From Pseudomonas urmiensis (lineage in GTDB: Bacteria > Pseudomonadota > Gammaproteobacteria > Pseudomonadales > Pseudomonadaceae), in NCBI RefSeq assembly GCF_014268815.2, contig NZ_JABWRE020000001.1:2671001-2735000 (forward strand): a DNA stretch of 64,000 bases. The letters are read 5' to 3'. Numbering within the stretch: the stretch's first letter is position 1; every line of letters begins with the position of its first letter. Shown one piece after another: positions 34,865 through 51,443 of this stretch. Made by a program: the position numbers and the translations under genes. The notes under the pieces are model-generated. The model saw only the letters and a list, made by a program, of their open reading frames with translations. It made no database searches and was not told the origin of the DNA.

Positions 34865-35488
34865 TTATTCCTGGATGACGTCCGCGCCAGCCGGGATCTT
34901 GAACTGGAACTTGTCCGCCGGGACCGCCTGGTTGGCCTTGACCCCATTGAACAGGATATTGGTGCGCTGGCCGACGCTGTCGATCAGTTGCATATCGTTG
35001 ATCAAGCCTCTACGGAACGACACGCGCAGCGAGTCGAACAGGGTGTCCTTGGTCTTGGGCTTCAAGGTGAAGTCCATGACTTCTCCCTGCTCCTTGGAGG
35101 TGATATCGAAGCTCTGGCTGATCTTCGAAACATCGCCCGAGAGCAGCAGCGCTGGGGTCTGGTTCAAGCGCACGTCGAGCTTCTTGACGGTTGCCTGTTC
35201 CAGGTCCGGGTCCCACAGGGTGACGTTCTTGCCATCGGACACCACCACCTGCTCGGCCGGAGCATCGGTGTGCCAGTAGAACAGGCCAGGACGCTTGACG
35301 GTCATCTTGCCAGTGGTTTCCTGCAGGCTGGTGCCGCCGGCATCCAGGGTCAGCTGGGAGAAATTGGCCTCGATGGTCTGCGACTTTTCCAGCAATTGGG
35401 TCAGGCGTTGCACGTCCTGCTCAGCGGCGTAAGCCGATGCGCAACCCAGGGTCATGGCAGAAACCAACAGCATGCGAATCGCGCGCAT
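34865..35488 (-). CDS. lolA: Outer-membrane lipoprotein carrier LolA
   Basis: 207 residues with a Sec signal peptide ([24 protein letters not shown]) and the LolA beta-barrel half-shell ([45 protein letters not shown]). It carries lipoproteins across the periplasm from LolCDE to LolB. ATG 35488 follows GAGGA; upstream in-frame starts lack a ribosome site and would hide the signal peptide. Confidence 0.96.
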   Translation of the reverse strand: MRAIRMLLVSAMTLGCASAYAAEQDVQRLTQLLEKSQTIEANFSQLTLDAGGTSLQETTGKMTVKRPGLFYWHTDAPAEQVVVSDGKNVTLWDPDLEQATVKKLDVRLNQTPALLLSGDVSKISQSFDITSKEQGEVMDFTLKPKTKDTLFDSLRVSFRRGLINDMQLIDSVGQRTNILFNGVKANQAVPADKFQFKIPAGADVIQE

Positions 35489-35550
35489 GTTAATCCTCAT
35501 TGAGCATTGAAGAAGCCGGGCGCCACCGTTGGCGCCCGGCAGGGTGATCA

Positions 35551-37962
35551 TCAGTCGCGGGGGCCGCCTGGGGCAATCACTTCCCGCGAGCCGTTGCTGT
35601 TCATCGGCGTGACCACGCCGGCCATCTCCATCGACTCGATCATCCGCGCAGCGCGGTTGTAGCCGATCTTGAGCTTGCGCTGGACCGCCGAGATCGAGGC
35701 GCGGCGGCTTTCCAGCACGAACTGCACGGCTTCGTCATACAGCGCATCGGTTTCGGCATCGTCGCCGTCGCCCCCGCCGCTGCCACCGTCGAAGCCGCTG
35801 CCGGCTTCTTCGACGCCGTTGAGAATGTCGTCGTTGTAGTCAGGAGCGCCGCGCAGTTTCCACGCTTCGACCACCCGGTGCACCTCGTCGTCGGAGACGA
35901 ACGCGCCATGCACGCGGATTGGCAGGCTAGTGCCTGGCGGCATGTAGAGCATGTCACCGTGCCCCAGCAACTGCTCGGCGCCGCCCTGGTCGATGATGGT
36001 CCGCGAGTCGATCTTGCTCGATACCTGGAACGCCATCCGCGTCGGGATGTTGGCCTTGATCAGGCCGGTGATCACATCCACCGACGGACGCTGGGTAGCG
36101 AGGATCAAGTGGATACCAGCAGCCCGCGCCTTCTGGGCGATACGCGCGATCAGCTCTTCGACCTTCTTGCCGACGATCATCATCATGTCGGCGAATTCGT
36201 CGACCACCACGACGATGGTCGGCAGGGTTTTCAGCGCAGGCGGCTCGTCGTCCATGCTTTCACGGCGGTACAGCGGGTCGTGGATGACCTCGCCGGCCTC
36301 CTGGGCGTCCTTGATCTTGCGGTTGAAGCCGGCCAGGTTACGCACGCCCATGGCCGCCATCAGCTTGTAGCGCCGCTCCATCTCGGCCACGCTCCAGCGC
36401 AGGGCGTTAGCAGCGTCCTTCATGTCGGTGACCACTGGGCAGAGCAGGTGCGGAATGCCTTCGTAGATCGACAGTTCGAGCATTTTCGGGTCGATCATGA
36501 TCAGCCGCGCGTCTTCCGGGCCGGACTTGAACAGGATCGACAGGATCATCGCGTTGACCCCGACCGACTTACCGGAACCGGTGGTACCGGCCACCAACAG
36601 GTGCGGCATCTTCGCGAGATCCGTGATTACCGGCTTGCCGCCGATGTCGTGGCCCAGGGCCAGGGCTACTGGCGACTTGGCCTCGTCATACTGCGACGAC
36701 GACAGCACTTCGGAGAAGCGCACCATCTGGCGGTTCTCGTTGGGGATCTCGATGCCCACGGTGGTCTTGCCCGGAATAACCTCGACCACCCGCACGCTGG
36801 TCACTGCCAGCGAACGCGCCAGGTCCTTGGCCAGGTTGGCGATGCGGCTGACCTTAACGCCCGCGGCCGGCTGGATCTCGTAACGAGTAATCACCGGGCC
36901 TGGGTGGATCGAGTCGACCGACACCTCGACGCCAAACTCCTTGAGCTTGATTTCCAGCAGGTGACCGACACCCGCCAGCGACTCTGGCGAGTATTCGATC
37001 TTCTTCTCTTCGGCCGGATCAAGGATGGAAATCGATGGCAGAGTACCTTCCACGGCGCTGTCGACGAACAGCGGCGTCTGTTTTTCCTTCATCACCCGCT
37101 TGCTCGGCTCCGGCGCCTTGACCGGGGCCGGCATGATCACCGGTGCCGGCTGCTGCTCGCGCTGGGCGACATGCTTGGTCAACGCCTCGTCGCGCTCGAT
37201 GATGCGCTCGCGGGCCTTGAGCTGCTCGCGTTTGTCTGCAACTACCGGGGCGACCACTTCGTCAACCTGCTCGTCGACTTCACGCAGTTGGGCGACCAGG
37301 CGTTTGCGCTCGTTGCGCGCCTCCCACCAGCGGTTGGCCGCGCCCTGCACCAGCTCGAACAGATCGAGGGTGATCTTGCCGGTCAGGTCCATCACCTTGA
37401 ACCAGGACAAGTCGGTGAACACGGTCAAGCCGAACAGGAACAGGGCAATGAACATCAGCGTGCTGCCCTGCACGTTGAGCAGGTTGCGCGCCAGATCGCC
37501 GAGGCTCTCGCCCAAGGCGCCACCGGCCGAGAACGGCAGGCTCGCAGAAGGGTGGAAATGAATATGCGCCAAGGCCGCGCCCGACAGCACCAGGAACACC
37601 AGGCCAATCAGCCGCCAGGAGAACAGCCAGCCGCTCCACTGCCAGGGCTGATGGCGCTCACGGAAGATCTGCCAGGTCTTGATCGCCAGCAACAACGGGA
37701 AGATGTAGGCGAAGTAGCCGAGCACCATGAACAGGATGTCGGCGAAATACGCACCAGCCCGGCCGGCGGCGTTTTGCACCTGCTCGACATTGCTGGTGTG
37801 GCTGAAGCCAGGATCGGCCGTGTCGTAGGTCAGCAGCGCCATCCAGAGGTACAGGCACAGGGCACCGACGGCGATCAGCGCACCTTCCTTGAGGCGGTAG
37901 TGCAGCTGCTGCCGCCAGAGGGGCACGGGCAGAGGGGGCGGAGTTGCGGTGGATTTCTTCAA
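35551..37962 (-). CDS. ftsK: DNA translocase FtsK
   Basis: About 803 residues. Four N-terminal hydrophobic segments anchor it at the septum, followed by a charged linker. The motor has Walker [21 protein letters not shown] and Walker [16 protein letters not shown]-terminal gamma winged helix ([23 protein letters not shown]) reads polar KOPS sites. It pumps chromosome ends and activates XerCD at dif. The start is uncertain: TTG 37962 gives [14 protein letters not shown] with AGGA upstream and a length close to other pseudomonad FtsK proteins; the frame stays open to an ATG at 38094. Confidence 0.93.
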   Translation of the reverse strand: MKKSTATPPPLPVPLWRQQLHYRLKEGALIAVGALCLYLWMALLTYDTADPGFSHTSNVEQVQNAAGRAGAYFADILFMVLGYFAYIFPLLLAIKTWQIFRERHQPWQWSGWLFSWRLIGLVFLVLSGAALAHIHFHPSASLPFSAGGALGESLGDLARNLLNVQGSTLMFIALFLFGLTVFTDLSWFKVMDLTGKITLDLFELVQGAANRWWEARNERKRLVAQLREVDEQVDEVVAPVVADKREQLKARERIIERDEALTKHVAQREQQPAPVIMPAPVKAPEPSKRVMKEKQTPLFVDSAVEGTLPSISILDPAEEKKIEYSPESLAGVGHLLEIKLKEFGVEVSVDSIHPGPVITRYEIQPAAGVKVSRIANLAKDLARSLAVTSVRVVEVIPGKTTVGIEIPNENRQMVRFSEVLSSSQYDEAKSPVALALGHDIGGKPVITDLAKMPHLLVAGTTGSGKSVGVNAMILSILFKSGPEDARLIMIDPKMLELSIYEGIPHLLCPVVTDMKDAANALRWSVAEMERRYKLMAAMGVRNLAGFNRKIKDAQEAGEVIHDPLYRRESMDDEPPALKTLPTIVVVVDEFADMMMIVGKKVEELIARIAQKARAAGIHLILATQRPSVDVITGLIKANIPTRMAFQVSSKIDSRTIIDQGGAEQLLGHGDMLYMPPGTSLPIRVHGAFVSDDEVHRVVEAWKLRGAPDYNDDILNGVEEAGSGFDGGSGGGDGDDAETDALYDEAVQFVLESRRASISAVQRKLKIGYNRAARMIESMEMAGVVTPMNSNGSREVIAPGGPRD

Positions 37963-38392
37963 AACGCGTCTATTCCTGCGCTTGCTGCGCGTCCAGTAGT
38001 GATCGACCCGGTGATCGGTCTGCAAACCACTACTTTTAACATTACTGCCCACTAGCCGCCATGGCGGCACGCCGTAAGGGCGTGAACAGGGCAATTTTCC
38101 ATGCGTGCAATTTGAGCATGCATTTTCTTTTGTGACAAAGGCTTATGCTGTGTTTTTGCACAGGTGTGACAACAAAGCGTCAGGTTGGTGCCAGTCGGCG
38201 GATAAATGTGTAGGAAATCAGCCATTAGCCCAACAGCAGTTGCTTCTTCGGGCCTAAGAGTCGACGACAAATCTTGTAGGAGCGGGTTTACCCGCAAACA
38301 CGCCTACCCAGCCAGCACACACCCATGATTGACCTCGATTTGCAGGCGCGCCATGCTGGTCGCCCTCCCCTCCCCCACCGCACTTGAAGACC
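37963..38392. other. Divergent intergenic region, ftsK and aat
   Basis: About 430 bases containing the ftsK promoter region and a divergent REP variant at 38274-38302. No gene or RNA is recognised. Confidence 0.5.
38274..38302 (+). repeat. REP palindrome, GGGTTTACCC variant
   Basis: TTGTAGGAGCGGGTTTACCC then GCAAACACG. The stem GCGGG/CCCGC is kept, but the loop (TTTA) and flanks differ from the main class and match the classic P. putida 35-bp REP. Confidence 0.75.
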
Positions 38393-39073
38393 ATGCTGAC
38401 CTGGCTGACCCGCGACTCGCTGACCTTCCCGCCTTTGGCAAAGGCCCTGCATGAGCCCAACGGCCTGCTCGCTGCAGGCGGTGACCTGACCCCTGAACGG
38501 CTGGTCCGCGCCTACCGCCATGGCTGCTTCCCCTGGTACCAGGATGGCCAGCCGATCCTCTGGTGGTCGCCCGACCCACGTACCGTGCTGTTCCCCGACG
38601 AGCTGCACGTGTCGCGCTCGCTGGCCAAGCTGATTCGCCAAGAGCGTTATCAGGTCAGCTTCGATAGCGACTTCGAGGCCGTGATCGCTGCCTGCGCCGC
38701 GCCCCGCGACTACGCCGACGGCACCTGGATCACCGACAGCATGCGCGCCGCTTATTGCGAGCTGCACCGGCGCGGCATCGCCCATTCGGTGGAAGTGCGT
38801 CAGGACGGCGAGCTGGTCGGCGGCCTGTATGGCCTGGCGATGGGCCGGCTGTTCTTCGGCGAATCGATGTTCAGCCGCGCCGACAACGCCTCCAAAGTCG
38901 GCTTCGTGACCCTGGTCGAACACCTGCGCAGCGCAGGTTTCGTGCTGATCGACTGCCAGATGCCGACCAACCACCTGCACAGCCTGGGCGCTCGCTCCAT
39001 CAGCCGCGACAGCTTCGCCGAGTATCTGGCGCGCCACCTCGATCAACCCAACCAGGCCACCTGGGTTCGCTAG
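38393..39073 (+). CDS. aat: Leucyl/phenylalanyl-tRNA-protein transferase
   Basis: 226 residues with GNAT-like Aat motifs: [40 protein letters not shown] and [19 protein letters not shown]. It attaches Leu or Phe from tRNA to proteins starting with Lys or Arg, marking them for ClpS and ClpAP. The start is ATG 38393 ([19 protein letters not shown]). Confidence 0.97.
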   Translation: MLTWLTRDSLTFPPLAKALHEPNGLLAAGGDLTPERLVRAYRHGCFPWYQDGQPILWWSPDPRTVLFPDELHVSRSLAKLIRQERYQVSFDSDFEAVIAACAAPRDYADGTWITDSMRAAYCELHRRGIAHSVEVRQDGELVGGLYGLAMGRLFFGESMFSRADNASKVGFVTLVEHLRSAGFVLIDCQMPTNHLHSLGARSISRDSFAEYLARHLDQPNQATWVR

Positions 39074-39129
39074 GCGAGTTTCCACAGCTGGCTTACACTT
39101 AAGGCAAAGTATTGCCCGAGGGGTTGATC

Positions 39130-39837
39130 ATGACAGAGTTGGCGCGGTTGAAGTTTTATGCCACTCAGCCCCACTCCTGCAGCTACCTGCCGGACGAACA
39201 GGCCACTACCTTGTTCCTCGACCCTAGCCAGCCGATGGACGTCAACGTGTATGCCGACCTTTCGGAAATGGGCTTTCGTCGCAGTGGCGATCATCTCTAT
39301 CGCCCGCATTGCCAGAACTGCAATGCCTGCGTGCCGGCGCGCATTCCGGCTGCGCGCTTCATTCCCAACCGCCAGCAACGGCGCATTCTCAAGCGCAATG
39401 CCGACTTGGCCGTGACGGCCGCGCGCCCGGCATTCAAAGAAGAGTATTTCGACCTCTACCGGCGCTACATCGAGCAGCGCCACAGCGATGGCGATATGTA
39501 TCCACCCAGCCGCGATCAGTTTTCCACCTTTCTGGTGCGCGATCTGCCATTCTGCTGGTTCTACGAGTTTCGCCTCGAAGGCCGCCTGCTGGCGATAGCG
39601 GTCTGCGACCTGCTGCCCAACGGGCTATCGGCGGTATACACCTTCTACGAACCCGACGAAGAGCGCCGCAGCCTGGGCCGTTTTGCCATTCTCTGGCAAA
39701 TCACCGAAGCGCTGCGGCAAAACCTTGAGGCGGTGTACTTGGGCTACTGGATCAAGAACTGCAAGAAAATGAACTACAAGACCCAGTACCGCCCCATCGA
39801 ACTGCTGATCAACCAGCGTTGGGTCAGCCTCAATTGA
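39130..39837 (+). CDS. bpt: Aspartate/glutamate leucyltransferase (Bpt)
   Basis: 235 residues. The N-terminal ATE domain has a Cys cluster ([18 protein letters not shown]) and the C-terminal domain has [20 protein letters not shown]. It adds leucine to N-terminal Asp or Glu, creating an N-degron. It lies 56 bases after aat and next to the clp genes, so the whole N-degron pathway is local. Confidence 0.96.
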   Translation: MTELARLKFYATQPHSCSYLPDEQATTLFLDPSQPMDVNVYADLSEMGFRRSGDHLYRPHCQNCNACVPARIPAARFIPNRQQRRILKRNADLAVTAARPAFKEEYFDLYRRYIEQRHSDGDMYPPSRDQFSTFLVRDLPFCWFYEFRLEGRLLAIAVCDLLPNGLSAVYTFYEPDEERRSLGRFAILWQITEALRQNLEAVYLGYWIKNCKKMNYKTQYRPIELLINQRWVSLN

Positions 39838-39940
39838 AAGCATTGGCTTGAAACACTATTTTCGGGCATAATCCACGCCACTTTTTTTGCCCGGTGCAGT
39901 CACGCGTCGGGCCTACACTGGACACCGAGGGCTTTACTGC

Positions 39941-40159
39941 ATGTCGAAAGAAGACAGCTTCGAAATGGAAGGCACTGTCGTCGACACCCTGCCCAACACC
40001 ATGTTCCGCGTGGAGTTGGAAAATGGGCACGTCGTAACCGCGCATATCTCTGGCAAGATGCGCAAGAACTACATCCGTATTCTCACTGGCGACAAGGTCC
40101 GCGTCGAGCTGACGCCTTACGACCTGAGCAAGGGCCGCATCACCTACCGCGCCCGTTAA
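39941..40159 (+). CDS. infA: Translation initiation factor IF-1
   Basis: 72 residues, a single S1/OB fold ([20 protein letters not shown]...), identical in length to other IF-1 proteins. It blocks the ribosomal A site during initiation. The start is ATG 39941; the preceding in-frame codons are not part of the family. Confidence 0.98.
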
Positions 40160-40171
40160 GCTCCAGCCACA

Positions 40172-40203
40172 AAAAAAGCCCGGCCAATGTGCCGGGCTTT
40201 TTT
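40172..40203. terminator. Rho-independent terminator after infA
   Basis: AAAAAAGCCCGGC (40172-40184) and GCCGGGCTTTTTT (40191-40203) around CAATGT; works in both directions but clearly suits infA. Confidence 0.9.
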
Positions 40204-40234
40204 GTGACTCATGCGAAACATCAGGCACCGCCAT

Positions 40235-40320
40235 GTAGAAGCAGGCTTGCCCGCGATAGCGCCAGCTCAGACAACCCATTTGCCCTTACTGCCGCCATCG
40301 CGGGGCAAGCCCGCTCCCAC
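40235..40320. repeat. Inverted REP pair between infA and clpA
   Basis: GCAGGCTTGCCCGCGATAGC (40241-40260; one stem degenerate) and ATCGCGGGGCAAGCCCGCTC (from 40297), in opposite orientation. Confidence 0.8.
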
Positions 40321-40334
40321 ATCGACTTGCAGAT

Positions 40335-42605
40335 CTAGGCCACTTCAGCCGTAGTCTCGAAGTCGAACACCAGCTCGCCATCACGCAGCTCGACGTGCAC
40401 CACGCCACCGTGCTCGGACAGCTCACCGAACAGGATCTCCTCGGCCAACGGCCGTTTGATCTTGTCCTGGATAAGCCGCGCCATTGGTCGAGCGCCCATC
40501 TGCACGTCATAGCCACTGGCTGCCAGCCAGCCTCGCGCATCATCACTGACCTCAAGCAGCACACGCTTGTCTTCCAACTGGGCCTGCAGTTCGATGAGGA
40601 ACTTGTCGACGATGCTCTTGATCGTCTCGTGACTCAGGCGACCGAACTGGATGATGGTATCCAGGCGGTTGCGGAATTCCGGCGTGAAGCTCTTGCGGAT
40701 GACTTCCATCGCATCGGACGCATGGTCCTGATGGGTGAAGCCGATCGAGGCCCGCGCGGCGGTTTCAGCGCCGGCGTTGGTGGTCATGATCAGGATCACG
40801 TTACGGAAGTCCGCCTTGCGCCCGTTGTTGTCGGTCAGGGTACCGTGGTCCATCACCTGCAGCAGCAGATTGAAGACTTCCGGGTGGGCCTTCTCGATTT
40901 CATCGAGCAACAATACGCAGTGCGGTTGCTTGGTGATCGCTTCGGTCAGCAAGCCGCCCTGGTCGAAACCAACATAACCGGGAGGCGCACCGATCAGACG
41001 CGATACGGTATGGCGCTCCATGTACTCAGACATGTCAAAGCGCACCAACTCAACGCCCAGCGCCTTGGCCAGCTGCCGTGCAGCCTCGGTCTTGCCGACC
41101 CCAGTAGGCCCAGCGAACAGGAACGAACCGACTGGCTTGTCTGGCGCCTTGAGCCCGGCCCGCGACAACTTGATCGCGGTAGCCAGCGAATCGATCGCCT
41201 GGTCCTGACCAAACACGGTCAACTTCAGGTCGCGCTCCAGGTTACGCAGCAACTCCTTGTCGGAGCTGGTGACGTGCTTAGGCGGAATCCGCGCGATCTT
41301 GGCGACAATGTCCTCGACCTGGGCCACTTCGATACGCTTGACGCGGTTTTCTTCCGGCTGAAGGCGCTGGTAGGCGCCCGCCTCGTCGATCACGTCGATG
41401 GCTTTGTCCGGCATGTGCCGGTCATTGATATAGCGGGCAGCCAGCTCGGCAGCAGCGCGCAGGGCCTCGTCGCTGTACTCGATGTGGTGGTGGGTTTCGA
41501 AGCGCCCTTTCAGGCCGCGCAGGATACCTACGGTGTCTTCCACTGATGGTTCGGAGACATCGACCTTCTGGAAGCGCCGCGCCAAGGCCCGGTCCTTCTC
41601 GAAGATGCCGCGAAACTCCTGGAAAGTGGTCGAGCCGATGCAGCGGATATCACCCGACGACAACAAGGGCTTGAGCAGGTTGGACGCATCCATCACCCCA
41701 CCGGAGGCCGCACCGGCACCGATGATGGTGTGAATCTCGTCGATGAACAGGATCGCCTGCGGACGTTTGCGCAGCTCCCCGAGCAGCGCCTTGAAGCGCT
41801 TCTCGAAGTCGCCGCGGTACTTGGTCCCGGCCAGCAGCGCGCCCAGATCGAGCGAGTAGACCACGCTCTGCGCCAGCAGGTCAGGCACCTGGCCGTCGAC
41901 AATGCGCTTGGCCAGGCCTTCGGCGATGGCGGTCTTGCCGACCCCCGCCTCACCGACCAGCAGCGGGTTGTTCTTGCGCCGACGAGCAAGGATCTGCGCG
42001 ACGCGCTCGACCTCCTGCTCACGCCCCACCAGCGGGTCGATCCGCCCCTGACGAGCGAGCTCGTTGAGGTTGCTGGCGTAGGCATCCAAGGGATTGCTCG
42101 AAGACGACGTTTCGCCGCCCTCTTCGTCCTGCATGTCCTGGTCGCTGTCGGTATTAGGCCCATGGCCTGGCACCTTGGAGATGCCATGGGCTATGTAGTT
42201 GACCACGTCGATGCGGGCCACGCTCTGCTGCTTGAGCAGGAACACCGCCTGGCTTTCCTGTTCGCTGAAGATCGCGACCAGCACATTGGCGCCGGTGACT
42301 TCGCGCTTGCCCGAACTTTGCACGTGGAACACGGCGCGTTGCAGCACGCGCTGGAAGCCCAGGGTCGGCTGGGTTTCGCGGTCCTCGTCGTGCACCGGGA
42401 TCAGCGGAGTAGTGGAATCGATGAACTCCTGCAGGTCGTGCTTGAGCTTGTCGAGATTAGCGCCACAGGCGCGTAGAACGGTTGCGGCCGCCTCATTGTC
42501 AAGGAGTGCCAACAGCAAGTGTTCGACGGTCATGAACTCATGACGCTTCGAACGGGCCTCCTTGAAGGCCAGATTGAGGGTGACTTCGAGCTCGCGGTTT
42601 AACAT
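40335..42605 (-). CDS. clpA: ClpAP protease ATPase subunit ClpA
   Basis: 756 residues. N-terminal Clp repeat domain ([20 protein letters not shown]), where ClpS docks; first AAA+ with Walker [11 protein letters not shown]; second with [15 protein letters not shown]; and an IGF-type loop for ClpP contact. It unfolds substrates and feeds them to ClpP. ATG 42605 has AGGTGAAG upstream. It lies 30 bases after clpS in the same direction. Confidence 0.97.
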   Translation of the reverse strand: MLNRELEVTLNLAFKEARSKRHEFMTVEHLLLALLDNEAAATVLRACGANLDKLKHDLQEFIDSTTPLIPVHDEDRETQPTLGFQRVLQRAVFHVQSSGKREVTGANVLVAIFSEQESQAVFLLKQQSVARIDVVNYIAHGISKVPGHGPNTDSDQDMQDEEGGETSSSSNPLDAYASNLNELARQGRIDPLVGREQEVERVAQILARRRKNNPLLVGEAGVGKTAIAEGLAKRIVDGQVPDLLAQSVVYSLDLGALLAGTKYRGDFEKRFKALLGELRKRPQAILFIDEIHTIIGAGAASGGVMDASNLLKPLLSSGDIRCIGSTTFQEFRGIFEKDRALARRFQKVDVSEPSVEDTVGILRGLKGRFETHHHIEYSDEALRAAAELAARYINDRHMPDKAIDVIDEAGAYQRLQPEENRVKRIEVAQVEDIVAKIARIPPKHVTSSDKELLRNLERDLKLTVFGQDQAIDSLATAIKLSRAGLKAPDKPVGSFLFAGPTGVGKTEAARQLAKALGVELVRFDMSEYMERHTVSRLIGAPPGYVGFDQGGLLTEAITKQPHCVLLLDEIEKAHPEVFNLLLQVMDHGTLTDNNGRKADFRNVILIMTTNAGAETAARASIGFTHQDHASDAMEVIRKSFTPEFRNRLDTIIQFGRLSHETIKSIVDKFLIELQAQLEDKRVLLEVSDDARGWLAASGYDVQMGARPMARLIQDKIKRPLAEEILFGELSEHGGVVHVELRDGELVFDFETTAEVA

Positions 42606-42635
42606 AGCTTCACCTCATACCCAAGTGGTCGGCGA

Positions 42636-42998
42636 TTAACCGTCCTTCTCGATTTCACAGAGTAGCGGATGCTGGCTTTCCCTGGCGTATTGGTTGACCT
42701 GCATGGCCTTCGTTTCGGCGATGTCGCGGGTAAACAATCCGCACACTGCCCGTCCCTCGGTATGGACGGTCAGCATGATCTTGGTCGCCAGCTCGCGGTT
42801 CAAACTAAAGAACGTTTCGAGCACTTCGACGACGAAATCCATCGGCGTGTAGTCATCGTTGAATAAAACCACCTTGTACATCGGTGGCGCCTGCAGGATC
42901 GGCTTGGCTTCTTGCACTGCCAGACCGGAGCCATCGTCCTCGTTGGTTTGAGGACGATCCTGATTGAATGTTAGTCGAATCTGACTGTGTGCATGCAT
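42636..42998 (-). CDS. clpS: ClpS N-degron adaptor
   Basis: 120 residues. The core has the typical [40 protein letters not shown] and [12 protein letters not shown]. It recognises N-terminal Leu, Phe, Tyr and Trp and hands proteins to ClpA. A disordered acidic N-terminal tail (residues 1-35) precedes the core. It is divergent from cspD. Confidence 0.97.
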   Translation of the reverse strand: MHAHSQIRLTFNQDRPQTNEDDGSGLAVQEAKPILQAPPMYKVVLFNDDYTPMDFVVEVLETFFSLNRELATKIMLTVHTEGRAVCGLFTRDIAETKAMQVNQYARESQHPLLCEIEKDG

Positions 42999-43228
42999 GG
43001 AAAGAATTTCATCACATCGACAGGTTAAGGTTGTGGGTTGACCGCACAGGCCGCCGCTGGCGCGGGCGCCGCATGACCTTGACTATCGGCAAAACGGTGT
43101 TACAACCAATAAGAACCCACCGTGGTCGATAAAGATCCGCGCAGTCAACCAGATTTTTTCGCAAGGTTCGTATGCGGATGACGTGGATGATACTCCAGTG
43201 ATGGAGTCCTTTGCAGAGGGACATAGGG

Positions 43229-43483
43229 ATGGCAAGCGGTAAAGTCAAGTGGTTCAACAATGCCAAGGGCTACGGATTCATCAATGAGGACGGCAAAGAC
43301 GAGGATCTATTCGCCCATTACTCGGCGATTCAGATGGACGGTTACAAGACCCTCAAGGCTGGCCAACCGGTAAATTTCGAGATCATCCAAGGCCCCAAAG
43401 GCTTGCACGCCGTCAATATCAGCGGTGTCGGCGCCAAGGTCGAACAGCCTGCCGCGCCACCGGCAACGACCGTGACTGCCTGA
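43229..43483 (+). CDS. cspD: Cold-shock-domain protein CspD
   Basis: 84 residues: [20 protein letters not shown] (RNP1 and RNP2-like KGYGF and LFAHYSAI) followed by a Pro/Ala-rich tail. It is longer than CspA and, like E. coli CspD next to clpS, probably slows replication in stationary phase. ATG 43229 has a GAGGGAC upstream. Confidence 0.95.
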   Translation: MASGKVKWFNNAKGYGFINEDGKDEDLFAHYSAIQMDGYKTLKAGQPVNFEIIQGPKGLHAVNISGVGAKVEQPAAPPATTVTA

Positions 43484-43516
43484 GCCTGGAGTACCCTGCG
43501 TTCTGCCGGTAAAACG

Positions 43517-43555
43517 AAAAAACCGGTCGCCTGTTTAACCAGGCGACCGGTTTTT
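43517..43555. terminator. Bidirectional terminator between cspD and icd
   Basis: AAAACCGGTCGCCTG and CAGGCGACCGGTTTTT form a 15-bp stem around TTTAAC, with A and T runs on either side. Confidence 0.92.
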
Positions 43556-43562
43556 GTATGCC

Positions 43563-47469
<3,907 letters not shown>

Positions 47470-47489
47470 GGTTCGCTTGAAGTAACCCC

Positions 47490-47518
47490 ACAAACCCCGG
47501 CCACGCACCGGGGTTTGT
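47490..47518 (+). terminator. Terminator after idh
   Basis: ACAAACCCCGG (47490-47500) and CCGGGGTTTGT (47508-47518) form an 11-bp stem; the T tract is short. Confidence 0.7.
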
Positions 47519-47546
47519 GCTTTCTAAGAACCTACAGGGACTTCAG

Positions 47547-47993
47547 ATGCACATGACCTGGCAACCGCACATCACCGTCGCCACCATCGTCGAAGACCAG
47601 GGCAAATTCCTCTTCGTCGAAGAATTCAAAGCCGGCCAGCACGTTTTCAACCAGCCCGCTGGCCATCTGGAAGCCAACGAAACCCTGGCCCAGGCTGCCC
47701 TGCGCGAGACGCTGGAAGAAACCGCCTGGGACGTCGAACTGACCGGCGTGGTCGGCATCTACCTGTATACCGCCCCCAGTAACGGCGTGACCTACCAGCG
47801 CATCTGCTTTGCCGCGCGCCCCGTGCGCCATCATCCAGCGCTTGCCCTGGACAGCGATATCGTCCGCGCCGTATGGATGACCCGCGAGCAACTGCTGGCC
47901 GAGCCCTCGCGCTGGCGCAGCGAACTGGTGCCACGCTGCCTCGACGACTACCTGGCAGGCCCGCTGCACAGCCTTAGCCTGCTGCGCGACTGA
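47547..47993 (+). CDS. nudJ: Nudix phosphatase NudJ
   Basis: 148 residues. The Nudix box is GHLEANETLAQAALRETLEE-TAWD, with the expected REtxEE. NudJ hydrolyses thiamin and nucleoside pyrophosphates in E. coli, where it also sits directly before mnmA. The start ATG 47547 follows AGGGAC. Confidence 0.92.
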   Translation: MHMTWQPHITVATIVEDQGKFLFVEEFKAGQHVFNQPAGHLEANETLAQAALRETLEETAWDVELTGVVGIYLYTAPSNGVTYQRICFAARPVRHHPALALDSDIVRAVWMTREQLLAEPSRWRSELVPRCLDDYLAGPLHSLSLLRD

Positions 47994-48049
47994 CGCGCGC
48001 GAGCTGGCCTGATAGAATCGACCTTTTTCCCTGATACACATCGGTAGCC

Positions 48050-49174
48050 ATGACCAGCCCAGCACTCAAAGACCCCGCCAAGACCCGCGTCATCGTCGGC
48101 ATGTCCGGCGGCGTGGACTCTTCCGTCTCCGCCCTTTTGCTCATCGAGCAGGGCTACCAGGTGGAAGGTCTGTTCATGAAGAACTGGGAAGAGGACGACG
48201 GCACCGAATACTGCACCGCCCGCGAAGACCTGGCCGACGCCCAGGCCGTGTGCGACCGCATCGGCATCAAGCTGCACACCGCCAACTTTGCAGCCGAATA
48301 CTGGGACCACGTGTTCGAGCACTTCCTTGAAGAGTACAAGGCAGGCCGCACACCGAACCCGGACATCCTCTGCAACCGCGAAATCAAGTTCAAGGCGTTC
48401 CTCGACTACGCCCTGTCGCTGGGCGCCGACCTGATCGCCACCGGCCATTACGTGCGCCGTCGCGACACTGGCGAGCTCACCGAGTTGCTCAAGGGCCTGG
48501 ACCCGAACAAGGACCAGAGCTACTTCCTGCACGCCGTTGGCGGCAAGGAAATCGCCCGCACCCTGTTCCCGGTTGGCGAGCTGGAAAAACCCGAAGTACG
48601 CGCCATTGCCGAGAAGCATGGCCTGGCCACCGCCAAGAAGAAGGACTCCACCGGGATCTGCTTCATTGGCGAGCGACGTTTCAGCGACTTCCTCAAGCAG
48701 TACCTGCCGGCCCAGCCGGGCGACATCGAAACCACCGAAGGTGAAGTGATCGGCCGCCACCATGGCCTGATGTACCACACCATCGGCCAACGCCAGGGCC
48801 TGGGTATTGGCGGCCTGAAGGATGCCGGTGACGATCCGTGGTACGTGCTGGTCAAGGACCTTGAGCGCAACGTGCTGGTAGTTGGCCAGGGCAACGAACA
48901 CCCGTGGCTGTTCTCCCGCGCCCTGCTCGCCTCGCAGATTTACTGGGTCAACCCGATCGACCTGGCTGCGCCGCGCCGCCTGACGGCCAAGGTCCGCTAT
49001 CGCCAGGGCGATCAGGCTTGCACCCTGGAGCGCACGGAAAACGGCTACCGCGCCGTGTTCGACGAACCACAGCGCGCCGTCACTCCGGGCCAATCGGTGG
49101 TGTTCTATGACGGCGAGGTGTGCCTGGGCGGCGGCGTGATCGAAACCGCCGAGCCTTGGAGCCCTCGTCCATGA
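48050..49174 (+). CDS. mnmA: tRNA-uridine 2-sulfurtransferase MnmA
   Basis: 374 residues. ATP-binding PP-loop [20 protein letters not shown], first catalytic cysteine in [14 protein letters not shown] and second in [13 protein letters not shown]. It makes s2U34 in tRNAs for Lys, Glu and Gln, using sulfur from TusE (gene at 14131). ATG 48050; it overlaps hflD by ATGA. Confidence 0.98.
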   Translation: MTSPALKDPAKTRVIVGMSGGVDSSVSALLLIEQGYQVEGLFMKNWEEDDGTEYCTAREDLADAQAVCDRIGIKLHTANFAAEYWDHVFEHFLEEYKAGRTPNPDILCNREIKFKAFLDYALSLGADLIATGHYVRRRDTGELTELLKGLDPNKDQSYFLHAVGGKEIARTLFPVGELEKPEVRAIAEKHGLATAKKKDSTGICFIGERRFSDFLKQYLPAQPGDIETTEGEVIGRHHGLMYHTIGQRQGLGIGGLKDAGDDPWYVLVKDLERNVLVVGQGNEHPWLFSRALLASQIYWVNPIDLAAPRRLTAKVRYRQGDQACTLERTENGYRAVFDEPQRAVTPGQSVVFYDGEVCLGGGVIETAEPWSPRP

Positions 49175-49797
49175 GCAACCTCCAGGAGCAACTGATTGCC
49201 CTTGGCGGCGTGTTCCAGGCGGCGGTGCTGGTCGACCGGATCGCCCGCACCGGCCAGGCCACCGAGGCCAACATCGGCTGCATGCTGAACAGCCTGCTGG
49301 TACGTGACCCCAAGGACACCCTGGAAGTGTTCGGCGGCGATGACCTCAACCTGCGCGATGGTTATCGTGCGCTGGTCGGCGCCCTGGAGCGCGACCCCAG
49401 CAGCCTGCAGCGCGAGCCGCTGCGCTATGCCCTGTCGATGCTTGGCCTGGAGCGGCAGCTGGCCAAGCGCGACGACCTGCTGGAGACCATCGGCAACCGC
49501 TTGCCGCAGATCCAGTCGCAGGCCGACCATTTCGGCCTGGTTCATGAAAACGTCATCGCTTCCAGTGGAGCCTTGTACCAGGACACCCTGAGCACCTTGC
49601 GCCAGCGTATCCAGGTACATGGCGACATGCGCTTCTTGCAGCAGGCCAGCAACGCCTCGAAGATCCGCGCGTTGCTGCTCGCCGGTATCCGCGCCGCACG
49701 CCTGTGGCGCCAGCTGGGCGGGCACCGCTGGCAGCTGGTGTTCAGCCGGCGCAAGCTGCTCAACGAGCTGTACGCGATGATGCGTCCCAACGACTGA
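49171..49797 (+). CDS. hflD: HflD-family protein
   Basis: 208 residues, all-helical and peripheral to the membrane ([20 protein letters not shown]...). In E. coli HflD affects lambda CII stability; its wider role is unknown. The mnmA-hflD-purB order is conserved in gammaproteobacteria. It overlaps mnmA by four bases. Confidence 0.94.
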   Translation: MSNLQEQLIALGGVFQAAVLVDRIARTGQATEANIGCMLNSLLVRDPKDTLEVFGGDDLNLRDGYRALVGALERDPSSLQREPLRYALSMLGLERQLAKRDDLLETIGNRLPQIQSQADHFGLVHENVIASSGALYQDTLSTLRQRIQVHGDMRFLQQASNASKIRALLLAGIRAARLWRQLGGHRWQLVFSRRKLLNELYAMMRPND

Positions 49798-49802
49798 AGT
49801 GA

Positions 49803-51362
<1,560 letters not shown>

Positions 51363-51378
51363 GTCTGTGCCCGCGTGC

Positions 51379-51405
51379 AACGCCCGGCCTGGCCGGGCGT
51401 TTTTA
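51379..51405 (+). terminator. Terminator after purB
   Basis: AACGCCCGGCC and GGCCGGGCGTT form a nearly closed stem, followed by TTTTT. Confidence 0.85.
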
Positions 51406-51443
51406 TTCCCGGACGAAAATTACGTTTTTTCAATAGGTTGAAC

